In this document: positions 15,438-25,710 of the stretch, piece by piece
Position numbering within the stretch: the first letter of the stretch is position 1
How the letters are laid out: each line of letters opens with the position of its first letter
From: Burkholderiales bacterium
Lineage (GTDB): Bacteria > Pseudomonadota > Gammaproteobacteria > Burkholderiales > Burkholderiaceae_C
Direction of reading: 5' to 3'
Assembly: GCA_028868305.1 (NCBI GenBank)
Contig: JAGWUS010000009.1
Coordinates: forward strand, 1-64,000
Length of the DNA: 64,000 bases
Made by a program: the position numbers and the translations under genes
Notes under the pieces: generated by a model
The model's input: only the letters and a program-made list of their open reading frames with translations
Told to the model about the DNA's origin: nothing
Databases searched by the model: none

Positions 15438-16529
15438 ATGGACGCACCCGTCAAGAACCCCAGTAACACCAATGGCGCCAACAGCGAAAAAGCCAAGGCC
15501 CTGCAAGTGGCCCTGGCCCAGATCGAAAAGCAGTTCGGCAAGGGCACCATCATGCGCCTGGGCGAAGGCGAAGTGATTGAAGACATCCAGGTGGTCTCCA
15601 CCGGCTCCCTGGGGTTGGACATTGCGCTGGGCGTGGGCGGACTGCCGCGCGGTCGCGTCGTTGAAATCTACGGTCCGGAATCGTCTGGCAAGACCACGCT
15701 GACGCTGCAGGTGATTGCCGAAATGCAAAAACAGGGTGGCCAGTGTGCTTTTGTGGATGCCGAGCACGCGCTGGACATCCAGTACGCGCAGAAACTGGGC
15801 GTGAACCTGCAAGACCTGCTGATCAGCCAGCCCGACACCGGCGAGCAGGCACTGGAAATTGTGGACAGCCTGGTGCGCTCCGGCGCGGTCGACCTGATCG
15901 TCGTCGATTCGGTGGCCGCACTGACCCCCAAGGCCGAACTCGAAGGCGAAATGGGTGACTCGCTGCCCGGTCTGCAGGCGCGCCTGATGAGCCAGGCCTT
16001 GCGCAAGCTCACCGCCCACATCAAGAAGACCAATTGCATGGTCATCTTTATCAACCAGATCCGCATGAAGATTGGCGTGATGTTTGGCTCGCCCGAAACC
16101 ACCACCGGCGGCAACGCACTGAAGTTCTACGCATCGGTCCGGCTGGACATCCGCCGTACCGGCACCATCAAGAAGGGTGACGACGCCATTGGCAATGAGA
16201 CCAAGGTCAAGGTGGTGAAGAACAAGGTGTCGCCCCCGTTCAAGACGGCCGAATTCGACATTCTGTTTGGCGAAGGCATCAGCCGCCATGGCGAAATCAT
16301 CGACATGGGCGTGAACGCCCACATTCTCGAAAAATCGGGCGCCTGGTATGCCTACAACGGCGAAAAAATTGGCCAGGGCCGCGACAACGCCCGTGAGTTC
16401 CTGCGCGAAAACCCCGAGCTGTCGATCGAGATTGAAAACAAGGTGCGCGAGTCGCTGGGCATTCCGTTGTTGCCAGTAGCAGAGCCGGAAGTCAAAGCCA
16501 AGGTCAAGAAGGCCGACAAGGCAGAATAA
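15438..16529 (+). CDS. recA: Recombinase A
   Basis: 363-residue RecA, full length. Walker A is GPESSGKT (79-86), Walker B is [12 protein letters not shown], with the L1/L2 DNA-binding region around [10 protein letters not shown] and [17 protein letters not shown] and a lysine-rich acidic tail. It forms ATP-dependent filaments on single-stranded DNA, drives strand exchange and triggers LexA self-cleavage. ATG 15438 has an excellent AAGGAGA site at 15426-15432, which rules out the upstream ATG frame start at 15396. recX follows on the same strand after a repeat A copy. A plausible promoter and SOS box precede it. Confidence 0.98.
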   Translation: MDAPVKNPSNTNGANSEKAKALQVALAQIEKQFGKGTIMRLGEGEVIEDIQVVSTGSLGLDIALGVGGLPRGRVVEIYGPESSGKTTLTLQVIAEMQKQGGQCAFVDAEHALDIQYAQKLGVNLQDLLISQPDTGEQALEIVDSLVRSGAVDLIVVDSVAALTPKAELEGEMGDSLPGLQARLMSQALRKLTAHIKKTNCMVIFINQIRMKIGVMFGSPETTTGGNALKFYASVRLDIRRTGTIKKGDDAIGNETKVKVVKNKVSPPFKTAEFDILFGEGISRHGEIIDMGVNAHILEKSGAWYAYNGEKIGQGRDNAREFLRENPELSIEIENKVRESLGIPLLPVAEPEVKAKVKKADKAE

Positions 16530-16530
16530 G

Positions 16531-16591
16531 ATTCAAATAGGCCTCCAGCCTCATGAAATATCCACAAGCAGCTATGCTATTTGTAGCAATT
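16531..16591 (+). repeat. Dispersed repeat A, copy 3, between recA and recX
   Basis: Full-length copy: GCCTCCAGCCTCATGAAATA, then CACAAGCA and the core GCTAT-n7-GTAGC. It fills the recA-recX gap and could form a small hairpin in the shared transcript. Confidence 0.7.
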
Positions 16592-16617
16592 TGCACGGCG
16601 TTGGGGAGAGACCACTG

Positions 16618-17067
16618 ATGGCAACAACCATCCTATCCCTGACCGGGCGTGCCCTGCGCCTGCTCAGTGCGCGGGAGCATTCCCGCGCCGAGCTGGTGCG
16701 CAAGCTGACGCAGTTTGAGGAAGAACCAGGCGCGCTGGCCAAGGTACTCGATGCCCTGGAGGCCAAGGATTTCATCAATGAAGGCCGGGTGGTGGAGTCG
16801 GTGGTGCATCGTCGCGCGACCAAGCTGGGCGCTTCGCGCATCAGGCAGGAGTTACAGGCCAAGGGCCTGGAGCCTGAAGCGGTGGCAGAGGCCGTCAACC
16901 GGTTACGCGCCAGTGAGGTAGATCGGGCGCACGAAGTTTGGCGTAAAAAATTCGGCACACTGCCGGCCGATGCGGCTGAGCGTGCCAGGCAAATGCGGTT
17001 TCTCGCCAGCCGTGGTTTTGGCGGTGACACCATCCACAAAGTGGTGTCAGGCAGTGACGGGGAATAG
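16618..17067 (+). CDS. recX: RecA regulatory protein RecX
   Basis: 149-residue helical protein that caps and limits RecA filaments. The family opening LTGRALRLLSAREHSRAEL and the tandem three-helix repeats (AKVLDALEAKDFINEGRVV, then RIRQELQAKGL) are clear. ATG 16618 is preferred to the in-frame start at 16591 because GGGGAGAG lies 8-14 bases upstream and the shorter form matches family length. Its place directly behind recA is the usual arrangement. Confidence 0.93.
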   Translation: MATTILSLTGRALRLLSAREHSRAELVRKLTQFEEEPGALAKVLDALEAKDFINEGRVVESVVHRRATKLGASRIRQELQAKGLEPEAVAEAVNRLRASEVDRAHEVWRKKFGTLPADAAERARQMRFLASRGFGGDTIHKVVSGSDGE

Positions 17068-17104
17068 GTGATTTCATTCACCTGCTCCTCCTTTCCCTGC
17101 GCGC

Positions 17105-18028
17105 TTAAATACCCAACATCAACTGCAGGTTCTGTACTGCGGCGCCACTGGCACCTTTGCCCAGGTTGTCCAGTCGGGCGACCAGCAGGGCCTGGCGTGC
17201 TTCTTCGTTACCGAACACGCGCAGTTCCATCTTGTTGGTGTTGGCCAGCGCCACCGCGTCGAGCTTCTGGTCCGGCGTAGCAGGCTCCACGGTGACCCAG
17301 GCGCTGCCGGCGTAGTGTTTGGCCAGTGCGTCGTGCAGGTTCTTGGCAGCGGGTTTGCCAGGCAAAGTGTCCAGATGCAAAGGCAGTTGCACCAGCATGC
17401 CTTGCGCGAAGTTGCCTACCGATGGCACGAACAGCGGGCGACGTGTCAACCCGGTGTAGCGCATGATTTCGGGAATGTGCTTGTGCTTCAGGCCCAGCGC
17501 GTACAACTCCATGGCGGGCGCATTGCCAGCTTCATAGGCTTCAATCATGGTGCGACCGCCACCCGAGTAGCCACTGATGGACGGCAGGCATACTGGGAAA
17601 TCAGCGGGTAGTAATCCAGCGTCCACCAAAGGGCGGATCAGCGCGATGGCGCCAGTGGCATAGCAACCGGGGTTACCCACGCGCCGCGCGTTTGCCACGG
17701 CGTCGCGTTGTCCGGGTGCCAGTTCGGGGAAGCCATACACCCAGCCTGGTGCGGTACGGTGCGCCGTCGATGCGTCAATGATTTTGGGGCCAATGCCGCC
17801 ATTAGCCCGCGTCAATTCGTCAATCATTGCTACGGATTCAATAGCGGCATCGTCGTGGAGGCATAACACGATCAGATCTGCCTTGGCCATCAGGGCACGT
17901 TTGGCGTTGGCATCCTTGCGCAGTGCAGGGTCGATGCTGATGAGTTCCACCTGTGGCATGGCTTGCAGGCGTTCGCGAATTTGAAGCCCTGTGGTACCTG
18001 CTTCACCGTCGATAAAAATTTTTTTCAT
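17105..18028 (-). CDS. argC: N-acetyl-gamma-glutamyl-phosphate reductase, short (type 2) form
   Basis: 307-residue NADPH-dependent reductase of arginine biosynthesis, converting N-acetylglutamyl phosphate to the semialdehyde. The N-terminal [14 protein letters not shown] nucleotide-binding loop is the short type 2 form, and the catalytic cysteine is C122 in GNPGCYATG. The C-terminus ([16 protein letters not shown]) is characteristic of the family. ATG 18028 is the only sensible start. No other arginine gene is adjacent; recX converges on it with a 37-base gap and sucC is divergent. A second, long-form ArgC elsewhere in the genome is possible. Confidence 0.93.
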   Translation of the reverse strand: MKKIFIDGEAGTTGLQIRERLQAMPQVELISIDPALRKDANAKRALMAKADLIVLCLHDDAAIESVAMIDELTRANGGIGPKIIDASTAHRTAPGWVYGFPELAPGQRDAVANARRVGNPGCYATGAIALIRPLVDAGLLPADFPVCLPSISGYSGGGRTMIEAYEAGNAPAMELYALGLKHKHIPEIMRYTGLTRRPLFVPSVGNFAQGMLVQLPLHLDTLPGKPAAKNLHDALAKHYAGSAWVTVEPATPDQKLDAVALANTNKMELRVFGNEEARQALLVARLDNLGKGASGAAVQNLQLMLGI

Positions 18029-18250
18029 TGCTTACGCATCCGTTCCGGTTCAGGCGCTCAGAGGGGAATGCGACCCAGCACCAATTTCTTGACATTCCCC
18101 AGGGGGTATTGGGGCGTGCAGGCTGTAAGAAACGCACAAGTTTTGTGCATTGCACCATGATACAGTGCTGCGCTGATGTGTCCAGTGCCATCCGCTTGGC
18201 TGATCACACCGGCGGAATGGTGAACATTGTCCTGTCCATAGAGAGTCGTC

Positions 18251-19411
18251 ATGAAGATTCACGAGTACCAAGGCAAGGAAATCTTGCGTCAATTCGGCGT
18301 ACCGGTGCCCCGTGGCATCCCCGCCTTCACGGTTCAAGAGGCGGTTGAAGCTGCGCAGAAACTTGGCGGCCCGGTGTGGGTGGTCAAGGCGCAGATTCAC
18401 GCAGGCGGTCGCGGCAAGGGCGGCGGCGTCAAGGTGGCCAAGTCGATTGACGACGTCAAGCGTCTGGCGGGGGAAATTCTGGGCATGCAGCTCAAGACCC
18501 ACCAAACTGGCCCTGAAGGCCAGAAGGTGCGCCGTCTGTACATCGAAGACGGTGCCGACATCCAGAAGGAATACTACGTTTCCGTGGTGACCGACCGTGC
18601 TACGCAAAAGGTGGCCTTCATTGCTTCCAGCGAAGGCGGTATGGACATCGAGGAAGTGGCGCACTCCACTCCTGAAAAGATCATCACAGAATTCATCGAT
18701 CCCCTGACGGGTCTGGGTGATGCGCAGGCCAAGAAGATTGCAGATGCCATCGGCATGCCAGCAGGCTCCACGGCGCAGGCTGTGGACATCTTCCAGAAGC
18801 TCTATACGTGCTACATGGATACCGATGCGTCCCTGGTGGAAATCAACCCGCTGAACCGTGACAGCAAGGGCAATGTGATTGCTCTGGACGCCAAGTTCAA
18901 TTTTGACGCCAATGCGCTGTTCCGCCATCCCGAAATTGTGGCTTACCGCGACCTGGACGAGGAAGATCCTGCCGAAGTGGAAGCTTCCAAGTTCGATCTG
19001 GCCTACATCAGCCTGGACGGCAACATCGGCTGTCTGGTGAACGGTGCTGGTCTGGCCATGGCCACCATGGACACTATCAAGCTGTTTGGCGCGGAACCCG
19101 CCAACTTCCTGGATGTGGGCGGTGGTGCCACCCCCGAGAAGGTGACCGAAGCCTTCAAGATCATGCTGAAGAACCCCAAAGTCAAGGCCATTCTGGTCAA
19201 TATCTTTGGCGGCATCATGAAGTGCGACACCATTGCTACCGGCGTGATTACTGCCTGCAGGGCCGTGAACCTGTCTGTACCGCTGGTAGTGCGCATGAAA
19301 GGCACCAACGAAGACCTGGGCAAGAAGATGCTGGCTGAAAGCGGCCTGCCCATCATCAGCGCAGACAGCATGGCCGAAGCGGCCCAGAAAATTGTGGCAG
19401 CGGTCAAGTAA
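18251..19411 (+). CDS. sucC: Succinate--CoA ligase (ADP-forming) subunit beta
   Basis: 386-residue beta subunit of succinyl-CoA synthetase of the citric acid cycle. The ATP-grasp domain starts [19 protein letters not shown], with the glycine-rich [12 protein letters not shown] loop, and the C-terminal CoA-ligase domain carries GGGATPEKV and [10 protein letters not shown]. It pairs with the alpha subunit encoded 14 bases downstream to couple succinyl-CoA cleavage to ATP formation. The 222-base gap to divergent argC must hold its promoter; no strong sigma-70 pair could be assigned there. Confidence 0.97.
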   Translation: MKIHEYQGKEILRQFGVPVPRGIPAFTVQEAVEAAQKLGGPVWVVKAQIHAGGRGKGGGVKVAKSIDDVKRLAGEILGMQLKTHQTGPEGQKVRRLYIEDGADIQKEYYVSVVTDRATQKVAFIASSEGGMDIEEVAHSTPEKIITEFIDPLTGLGDAQAKKIADAIGMPAGSTAQAVDIFQKLYTCYMDTDASLVEINPLNRDSKGNVIALDAKFNFDANALFRHPEIVAYRDLDEEDPAEVEASKFDLAYISLDGNIGCLVNGAGLAMATMDTIKLFGAEPANFLDVGGGATPEKVTEAFKIMLKNPKVKAILVNIFGGIMKCDTIATGVITACRAVNLSVPLVVRMKGTNEDLGKKMLAESGLPIISADSMAEAAQKIVAAVK

Positions 19412-19425
19412 GGCGGAGCACGAAT

Positions 19426-20319
19426 ATGTCTATCTTCATCAATAAAGACACCAAGGTCATCACCCAGGGCATCACCGGCAAGACCGGCCAGTTCCATACA
19501 GAAAAGTGCCAGGAATACGCCAACGGAAAGAACTGCTTTGTTGCAGGTGTGAACCCGAAGAAAGCCGGTGAGTCGATCTTCAGCATTCCAATCTACGCCT
19601 CTGTCAAGGAAGCGGCTTCGGAAACCAGTGCCACCGTCTCAGTGATCTATGTGCCACCGGCCGGTGCGGCGGCTGCCATCTGGGAAGCCGTGGAGGCGGA
19701 CCTGGACCTGGCCATCTGCATTACTGAAGGCATCCCGGTGCGCGACATGCTGGAAGTGCGTAACCGCATGAAGGCCAAGGAAGCGGCCGGCGGCAAGAAG
19801 ACCCTCCTGCTGGGCCCCAACTGCCCCGGCCTGATTACCCCCGACGAAATCAAGATCGGCATCATGCCCGGCCATATCCACCGCAAGGGCCGTATTGGCG
19901 TGGTCTCCCGCTCCGGTACCCTGACCTACGAAGCCGTGGCACAACTGACCGAAATCGGTCTGGGCCAGTCGTCTGCGGTGGGCATCGGTGGTGACCCCAT
20001 CAATGGCCTGAAGCACATCGACGTGATGCGCGCGTTCAATGAAGATCCTGATACCGATGCCGTCATCATGATTGGCGAAATTGGCGGTCCAGACGAGGCC
20101 GATGCAGCCCGCTGGTGCAAGGCCAACATGAAAAAGCCGATCGTTGGCTTCATTGCCGGCGTAACGGCTCCTGCCGGCAAGCGCATGGGCCATGCGGGTG
20201 CCTTGATCTCTGGCGGCGCAGATACCGCCGATGCCAAACTGGCCGTCATGGAAGAGTGTGGTTTCAAGGTCACGCGCAACCCCTCTGAAATGGCCAAGTT
20301 GCTCAAAACCCTGCTGTAA
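19426..20319 (+). CDS. sucD: Succinate--CoA ligase (ADP-forming) subunit alpha
   Basis: 297-residue alpha subunit. It has the N-terminal CoA-binding Rossmann region (ITQGITGKTGQFHTEKC), the LLGPNCPGLI and SRSGTLTYEA blocks, and the phosphohistidine motif KRMGHAGALISGGADT near residue 245. It binds CoA and carries the phosphorylated histidine intermediate. It is co-transcribed with sucC and followed by a factor-independent terminator. Confidence 0.97.
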   Translation: MSIFINKDTKVITQGITGKTGQFHTEKCQEYANGKNCFVAGVNPKKAGESIFSIPIYASVKEAASETSATVSVIYVPPAGAAAAIWEAVEADLDLAICITEGIPVRDMLEVRNRMKAKEAAGGKKTLLLGPNCPGLITPDEIKIGIMPGHIHRKGRIGVVSRSGTLTYEAVAQLTEIGLGQSSAVGIGGDPINGLKHIDVMRAFNEDPDTDAVIMIGEIGGPDEADAARWCKANMKKPIVGFIAGVTAPAGKRMGHAGALISGGADTADAKLAVMEECGFKVTRNPSEMAKLLKTLL

Positions 20320-20373
20320 ATTCGATAATAGTTTTCGGACCCCAAGCAGGGCTGCGGCTCAGCGGTGTCACAA

Positions 20374-20408
20374 GTGCCCAGACCGTGCGGTTTTGGGCAT
20401 TTTTTTTT
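20374..20408 (+). terminator. Rho-independent terminator of sucCD
   Basis: Stem from TGCCCA (20375-20380) with TGGGCA (20394-20399), extended by ACC/GGT inside, followed by a run of nine T residues (20400-20408). It lies 55 bases after the sucD stop. Confidence 0.85.
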
Positions 20409-20427
20409 GGCAATGCACGGAGTAGGC

Positions 20428-21111
20428 ATGGAATTGCTGCAAAACACGGATTTCTGGATCGGGTTGATCAAGATCGTCTGGATCAACATCATTCTGTCGG
20501 GGGATAACGCGGTCGTGATCGCGCTGGCGGCACGATCCCTCCCGCCAGAGCAACAAAAAAAGGCTGTGATGTTTGGATCGGGTGCTGCCGTGATTCTGCG
20601 CGTCGTTCTCACTGTCGTTGCAGCCAAACTGCTGGAAATGTCATTCCTCCAGATTCTTGGAGGCATACTGCTATTCTGGATTGGGGTTCAACTCCTGTCG
20701 GACGACGAGGGCGAAGACGGGCATAGCAAGAATACGGGCAGTTTGATGGCCGCAATAAGGACTATTCTGATTGCTGATCTGGTGATGAGTCTGGACAACG
20801 TTATTGCAGTGGCCGCAGCGGCCAAGGGCAGCATGCTGCTGCTCATTCTCGGACTAGCTATCAGTATCCCAATGGTCATCTTTGGCAGCACGCTCATGAT
20901 CCGTCTGATGGAGCGTTTCCCAATCATTGTTTTGCTGGGTGCTGCACTTATCGGGTGGGTGGGTGGCGAGACCATAGTGGGAGATGCGGCCCTGAAGACC
21001 GGGATGTCGACCAACGGCTGGATGCACCTCGTGGCGCCTGCACTGGGCGCCGCATTCGTGGTGGGGCTGGGTAAGTTGATGCAGAAAAGAAAAGCGCAAG
21101 CCATACAGTAG
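20428..21111 (+). CDS. TerC/YjbE-family integral membrane protein
   Basis: 227-residue membrane protein with about seven hydrophobic segments. The paired acidic motifs NIILSGDNAVVIALA and DLVMSLDNVIAVA in membrane helices mark the TerC family. Members include manganese exporters that load exported enzymes, so metal transport is more likely than tellurite resistance. ATG 20428 has GGAG seven to ten bases upstream and starts after the sucCD terminator. A second, clearly different TerC protein is encoded at 36084-36788. Confidence 0.88.
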   Translation: MELLQNTDFWIGLIKIVWINIILSGDNAVVIALAARSLPPEQQKKAVMFGSGAAVILRVVLTVVAAKLLEMSFLQILGGILLFWIGVQLLSDDEGEDGHSKNTGSLMAAIRTILIADLVMSLDNVIAVAAAAKGSMLLLILGLAISIPMVIFGSTLMIRLMERFPIIVLLGAALIGWVGGETIVGDAALKTGMSTNGWMHLVAPALGAAFVVGLGKLMQKRKAQAIQ

Positions 21112-21233
21112 CCGTTTATCGCCTTTTTCGGCCTGTCGTCTGGAAAGGGCGGCGCCACGTGAACAATCCCTTGTTGCAGGCAGGCACCTCTGGTAACGTA
21201 TTTGCTTGGTTTGTTCTGTGTACTAGGCGCGTG

Positions 21234-23930
21234 ATGGATGAGCTCGCCTATGTCACACCTCACACCCAAAGGCAGCAATTGGCAACTTCCTCAACATCAA
21301 AACGGATTTCATTCTGGCGCGCGGACTGGTTCGCAGGCCTGACAGTGGTCGTTGTCGCGGTAGCTTTGCATCTTCTGACTGATTTCACGGGAACACTGGA
21401 GCGCCGGTTTTACGATTTTTCCAGTACCAGCAACTCGCGCGAGCCATCGGACCGGATTGCCGTCATTGCCATTGATGACCAGAGTATTGCCAATATTGGC
21501 CGCTGGCCATGGACGCGCGATGTTCACGCCAAACTTATTGACCTGCTCGCTGCTGCAAAAGCGAGAACCGTGGTGCATACAGCGCTTTTTCTGGAGCCGC
21601 AACTTGACCCCGGTCTGCAGTACATCCGTAGAATCAAAGCAGCCCTGGCTGCCGGGCCGACCGATGCGGGCGAAGAGATCGGGCGACTGATTGCTGAGGC
21701 GGAGCAGTCGCTGGACACAGATACAACACTTTCGGCGAGTATGAAAGCAGCCGGCAACGTACTGATTCCCGCAGAATTTACGTTGGGTGAGCCAAAAGGT
21801 AAGGCAGACAGTGTTCTGCCTGAATATGCACTGAAAAGCGCTATCGACGAAAACACCGGCTTTTCCATTCCGGCCTCGCGAAGCCAGCAGCCCATTGCGC
21901 AGATTGGCGCAGCAGCGGCGGGGATTGGGCATCTGAACCGCACTGCCGATAAGGATGGCGTGGTTCGGCAAGAACCCCTGCTCGTGAATTACTACGGTAA
22001 GGCGGTACCTTCCCTGGCACTGCTGGCGACTCTGCATAGTCTGAACCTCCAAACGAGTGACGTGAAGCCCAGCGGGCGGGGGGCGGTGCAAATTGGCAGG
22101 TTGCGGGTGAAGACGGACGAATTTGCGCAGATGCTGCCGCAGTTTTACAAAGGGCACAGCGGACATCCTGCGTTTGCCGTGGACTCGTTTTATGACGTTC
22201 TGGCAGGAAAAATTCCTGCGAGCAAATACACAGACAAGATTGTCATCATCGGGGCGACCGCAGCAGGCGTAGGGGCGCAGTTTCCTGTGCCGGGGTATCC
22301 GGCACTTTCCGCAGCGGAAACCATTGCACACACCACCTCGAGCATCCTGAGCGAGCATTTCATTGTGCAACCGCGCTGGGGTGTATGGGCCAGCTTCGCC
22401 ACTTTTTTATTGGTTGCAGCCTACATTGCACTGATTCTCCCGCAGTTGTCGGCGGGTGCAGCCGCAGGCGCAACGCTGATTTTTTTCCTGGCGTTGCTGC
22501 TTGCCGAATTTGCGTTGCTTGCGGGTGCTGCAACCTGGGTCAGACTGGTGTTTCCTGCCACGGTACTGGTGTTAGGGCATCTGGCATTGACAACCAAACG
22601 CTTCCTGGTAACCGAGGCTGGTAAGGTCCGGGCCGATGAGGAGTCTGCAGAAACCAACCGGATGATGGCGCTGGCATTGCAGGGCCAGGGGCAACTGGAT
22701 ATGGCATTTGATCGCCTGCGCCGCGTGCCCCTCAATGAAACAGTGATGGGCAACCTCTATAACCTGGCCATGGATTTTGAGCGCAAGCGACAGTTCAACA
22801 AGGCCGAAACAGTGTATGCCCACATGGGTACGTTTGACGCAGATTACAAGGACATCAAGACCAAGGTCGCGCGTGCGAGAGATCTGGCGGAGGCCGTCAT
22901 TCTGGGTGGCAGCAATCGTAGTCACTCCCGTGGCGCCGTGTTGCTCGAAGGTGGCGGCGTTGAGAAACCCATGCTTGGGCGTTACCAGATCGACAAAGAA
23001 TTGGGCAAGGGCGCCATGGGCGTGGTCTATCTGGGCAAGGACCCCAAGATCGGAAGGGTCGTTGCAATAAAGACACTCGCGTTAAGCCAAGAGTTTGCGG
23101 GGGATGACCTGGTCGATGCAAGAGAACGCTTTTTCCGTGAGGCTGAGACAGCCGGCCGTTTGCAGCACCAAAGCATCGTGACGATCTTCGATGCGGGCGA
23201 AGAACATGATCTGGCCTACATCGCCATGGAATTCCTGAAAGGGCAGGACCTAGTGGCTTTTTGCAAGAGCGGGAACCTCCTGCCGGTGCCGACGGTACTG
23301 GGCATAGTAGCCCGGGTTGCCGATGCACTGGCCTATGCACACCGGCAAAACGTGGTGCACCGGGACATCAAGCCTGCCAACATCATGTACTCCCCAGAGG
23401 GCGACACGGTCAAGGTGACAGACTTTGGCATTGCGCGCATTACGGATTCCAGTAAAACCAGAACCGGGATGGTGCTGGGCACCCCGAGCTTCATGTCGCC
23501 AGAGCAATTGGCCGGCAAGAAAGTCGATGGGCGCTCGGATCTTTACTCTCTGGGTGTCATGCTTTTCCAGATGCTGACCGGTGTGTTACCGTTCAGGGGC
23601 GACTCCATGGCGGAATTGATGTACAAGATTGCAAACGAAGAAGCGGAGGATATCCGGACCCTTCGACCAGCGGTGCCGGAGGCACTGGGTCGCATCGTTG
23701 CACGGGCGCTGAGCAAGAGGACCGAAGCCCGCTACCAGACTGGCGAGGAGTTAGCGGCCGACCTGCGAAAGGTCCTGGATACCGGTGGTAATCCGGTTGC
23801 CGATGCACTGGCCCAATCTTCTGGTAATCTGCGGCCATCGTCAGAGAAAACCGTCGTGTACGAGGCAGCAGTTCCGGGCGGGAAAGTGCATACGGCGAGC
23901 GGACAGGGCGGCACCGATATCGAGATTTAA
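21234..23930 (+). CDS. CHASE2-domain receptor serine/threonine protein kinase
   Basis: About 898 residues. One membrane segment (about 28-47) leads to an extracytoplasmic CHASE2 sensor domain (about 50-375), then three closely spaced membrane segments (about 385-465), a helical TPR-like cytoplasmic stretch (about 485-570) and a eukaryotic-type kinase domain (about 583-850). Kinase motifs are intact: GKGAMGVVY, VAIKTL, catalytic HRDIKPAN (about 709), DFG (about 730) and GTPSFMSPEQ. It should phosphorylate protein Ser/Thr residues in response to an external signal. The start is uncertain: ATG 21234 is used; GTG 21159 would add 25 residues. It leads a collinear set with its opposing phosphatase, an FHA phosphothreonine reader, an MBL protein and a GspE-like ATPase. 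Confidence 0.92.
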   Translation: MDELAYVTPHTQRQQLATSSTSKRISFWRADWFAGLTVVVVAVALHLLTDFTGTLERRFYDFSSTSNSREPSDRIAVIAIDDQSIANIGRWPWTRDVHAKLIDLLAAAKARTVVHTALFLEPQLDPGLQYIRRIKAALAAGPTDAGEEIGRLIAEAEQSLDTDTTLSASMKAAGNVLIPAEFTLGEPKGKADSVLPEYALKSAIDENTGFSIPASRSQQPIAQIGAAAAGIGHLNRTADKDGVVRQEPLLVNYYGKAVPSLALLATLHSLNLQTSDVKPSGRGAVQIGRLRVKTDEFAQMLPQFYKGHSGHPAFAVDSFYDVLAGKIPASKYTDKIVIIGATAAGVGAQFPVPGYPALSAAETIAHTTSSILSEHFIVQPRWGVWASFATFLLVAAYIALILPQLSAGAAAGATLIFFLALLLAEFALLAGAATWVRLVFPATVLVLGHLALTTKRFLVTEAGKVRADEESAETNRMMALALQGQGQLDMAFDRLRRVPLNETVMGNLYNLAMDFERKRQFNKAETVYAHMGTFDADYKDIKTKVARARDLAEAVILGGSNRSHSRGAVLLEGGGVEKPMLGRYQIDKELGKGAMGVVYLGKDPKIGRVVAIKTLALSQEFAGDDLVDARERFFREAETAGRLQHQSIVTIFDAGEEHDLAYIAMEFLKGQDLVAFCKSGNLLPVPTVLGIVARVADALAYAHRQNVVHRDIKPANIMYSPEGDTVKVTDFGIARITDSSKTRTGMVLGTPSFMSPEQLAGKKVDGRSDLYSLGVMLFQMLTGVLPFRGDSMAELMYKIANEEAEDIRTLRPAVPEALGRIVARALSKRTEARYQTGEELAADLRKVLDTGGNPVADALAQSSGNLRPSSEKTVVYEAAVPGGKVHTASGQGGTDIEI

Positions 23931-23935
23931 GAACA

Positions 23936-24721
23936 ATGAATTACAAATTTTGTGCAAAGACCGATACCGGGCGCTCACGAGACAACAATGAAGACTCTGT
24001 GGCCTACGATGAAATGACCAGGCTCGCTGTATTGGCGGATGGCATGGGGGGTTACAACGCGGGCGAGATTGCCAGTGGCATGGCAACCGCTTTCATCAAG
24101 TCCGAGTTGAGCCGGTGGCTCAGCGAGGCGGGAGAAAGTGCCAAATTGCGGGAAGTTCGTCGTGCCATGGAAATCTGCGTGGACAACGCGAACCTGTCGA
24201 TTTACAACGCAGCCAATTCAAATTCTCACTATTCGGGAATGGGTACTACCCTGGTCATGGGGGTTTTCCGGGAAGATAAATTGTTGGTTGGCCATATTGG
24301 CGACTCGCGTTGTTATCGCCTCAGAGGCGGGGAGTTGCAGCAAATCACCAAAGACCACTCCCTTTTGCAGGAACAACTGGATGCCGGGCTGGTGACACCC
24401 GAGCAGGCGGCAACGTCTTCGATACGCAACCTGGTGACGCGCGCGCTTGGGGTCGAAGAAATTGTCCTGCTCGAAGTCAACGAGCACTCGGTTGAAATTG
24501 GTGACATATATTTGATGTGCTCTGATGGTTTGTCCGATATGGTGGATGATGCAACCATCGGTAAAATTCTTTGTATTCAGGCAGATTTGGGCGAAAAGGC
24601 CGGATTTCTGATAGAAGCCGCGAATGAGCATGGCGGACGGGATAACATCTCGGTTGTCATGGTTGAAGTGACGGAAGCTGTGGACAAGAGAGGCTTCTTT
24701 GCCCGGCTGCGAGGGAAGTAA
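23936..24721 (+). CDS. PP2C-family serine/threonine phosphatase
   Basis: 261-residue soluble phosphatase with all metal-binding motifs: SRDNNED (E19, D20), DGMGGY (D35), GDSR (D123), CSDGLSDMV (D197) and GGRDNIS (D236). It removes phosphate from Ser/Thr residues and, coming 5 bases after the kinase stop, is its obvious antagonist. A short arginine/lysine-rich tail ends the protein. Bacterial examples of this pairing are PrpC/PrkC and Stp/Stk. Confidence 0.95.
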   Translation: MNYKFCAKTDTGRSRDNNEDSVAYDEMTRLAVLADGMGGYNAGEIASGMATAFIKSELSRWLSEAGESAKLREVRRAMEICVDNANLSIYNAANSNSHYSGMGTTLVMGVFREDKLLVGHIGDSRCYRLRGGELQQITKDHSLLQEQLDAGLVTPEQAATSSIRNLVTRALGVEEIVLLEVNEHSVEIGDIYLMCSDGLSDMVDDATIGKILCIQADLGEKAGFLIEAANEHGGRDNISVVMVEVTEAVDKRGFFARLRGK

Positions 24722-24768
24722 AGTGCAATGATTTTTCCAAAATCAAATAACAGGAAAAGGAGCCGGTC

Positions 24769-25434
24769 ATGCCGAAAATGATCGTTTCGATTGACGACGT
24801 TGTGATCAAGGAAGTGCAGCTCACCAAGGACCGAACCACCTTGGGACGCAGGCCCTATAACGACATCGTGATTGACAATCTCGCGGTCAGTGGTGAGCAC
24901 GCGGTCATTCAAATGGCTGGAGAGCAGGTTTTTCTGGAAGACCTCAACAGCACCAATGGAACCTATGTCAACGGCAAAGCCATCAAACGCCAGCAACTGC
25001 AAAGCGGCGATGACATTGAAATCGGCAAGTACAGGATCAAATTCGCGGCGGATAGTGCTGGGGATGGTTTTGACAAGACCATGGTCGTTGATCGATCCGT
25101 CGTGCAGGCTCCGGCTCCGGCTGCTTCTGGATTTGCCCCGCCCGGAATGGGCGACTCATTAGGTCTGGGAGCCTTTCACGCATCCATCAAGGTTTTAACT
25201 GGCGCCGCAGCCGGCCGCGAGGTTCCGCTGACCAAGGTGGTGACGACCATTGGCAAGCCTGGTATTGCGGTGGCTGCCATTACCAAGCGTCAACATGGTT
25301 TTGTGGTGCACCACGTTGAAGGCGGCGGCAATCCCTCAGTTAACGGAACGATCATCAGTGCGGAGCCTGTAGCGCTGAAGAGCGGTGATGTGATTGAGCT
25401 TGCGGGTACGCAGATGCAGTTTATCCAGACCTGA
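24769..25434 (+). CDS. FHA-domain protein with a degenerate second FHA repeat
   Basis: 221 residues. The N-terminal FHA domain (about 20-95) is canonical: G26-R27, S41, H44 and N60-STNG, the residues that bind phosphothreonine. A proline/alanine linker with FDKTMVVDR follows; its threonine resembles kinase target sites placed N- or C-terminal to FHA domains. Residues about 140-221 look like a second, degenerate FHA fold (VVTTIGKPG ... NPSVNGTII). A strong AGGAG site precedes ATG 24769. It is probably the phospho-dependent adaptor of the kinase/phosphatase pair; its partner may be the GspE-like ATPase downstream, which is inference. Confidence 0.92.
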   Translation: MPKMIVSIDDVVIKEVQLTKDRTTLGRRPYNDIVIDNLAVSGEHAVIQMAGEQVFLEDLNSTNGTYVNGKAIKRQQLQSGDDIEIGKYRIKFAADSAGDGFDKTMVVDRSVVQAPAPAASGFAPPGMGDSLGLGAFHASIKVLTGAAAGREVPLTKVVTTIGKPGIAVAAITKRQHGFVVHHVEGGGNPSVNGTIISAEPVALKSGDVIELAGTQMQFIQT

Positions 25435-25710
25435 CACGGTCTGTTGCAAGCACCGAATCTGCCAGCCTGTCATCGGTGTTTCCTTGAGTCTACGCGCACG
25501 AGAAACCTCTGGCAGGAGCTTGACACGGTCCGGCCTATCGCGCCCAGCATCGGGATACTGCGGATGTCGCATTGATTAACCGGATGCGTCTGAATCCAGA
25601 AAAATACTTTTACCAAATGTATTCAGACCGTGTAGCCTCCATGCGTAGACGCTCCTTTGGTCCCCAATGGGATGGGGACACCAATTTCGAGACCAAATGA
25701 GGATTCATTT
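25435..25710 (+). other. 276-base gap in the kinase/ATPase cluster
   Basis: Gap between the FHA and MBL genes without a plausible gene. It holds a spaced inverted repeat TCTGAAT (25589-25595) and ATTCAGA (25621-25627) and two occurrences of a TGACACGGTC motif. It could contain a second promoter, so the MBL-ATPase pair may be transcribed separately from the kinase-phosphatase-FHA genes. Confidence 0.4.

Noticed and set aside
15360-16322. 320-codon open frame antisense to recA
   Set aside because: Shadow of the well-defined recA gene; product is histidine/glutamine/leucine-rich with no domain.
20428-21111. Tellurite resistance from a TerC-like protein
   Set aside because: No other ter genes are present; TerC-family proteins are more often metal exporters.
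25589-25627. Terminator in the FHA-MBL gap from the TCTGAAT/ATTCAGA pair
   Set aside because: Seven-base arms with a 25-base loop and no T run; too weak to call a terminator.
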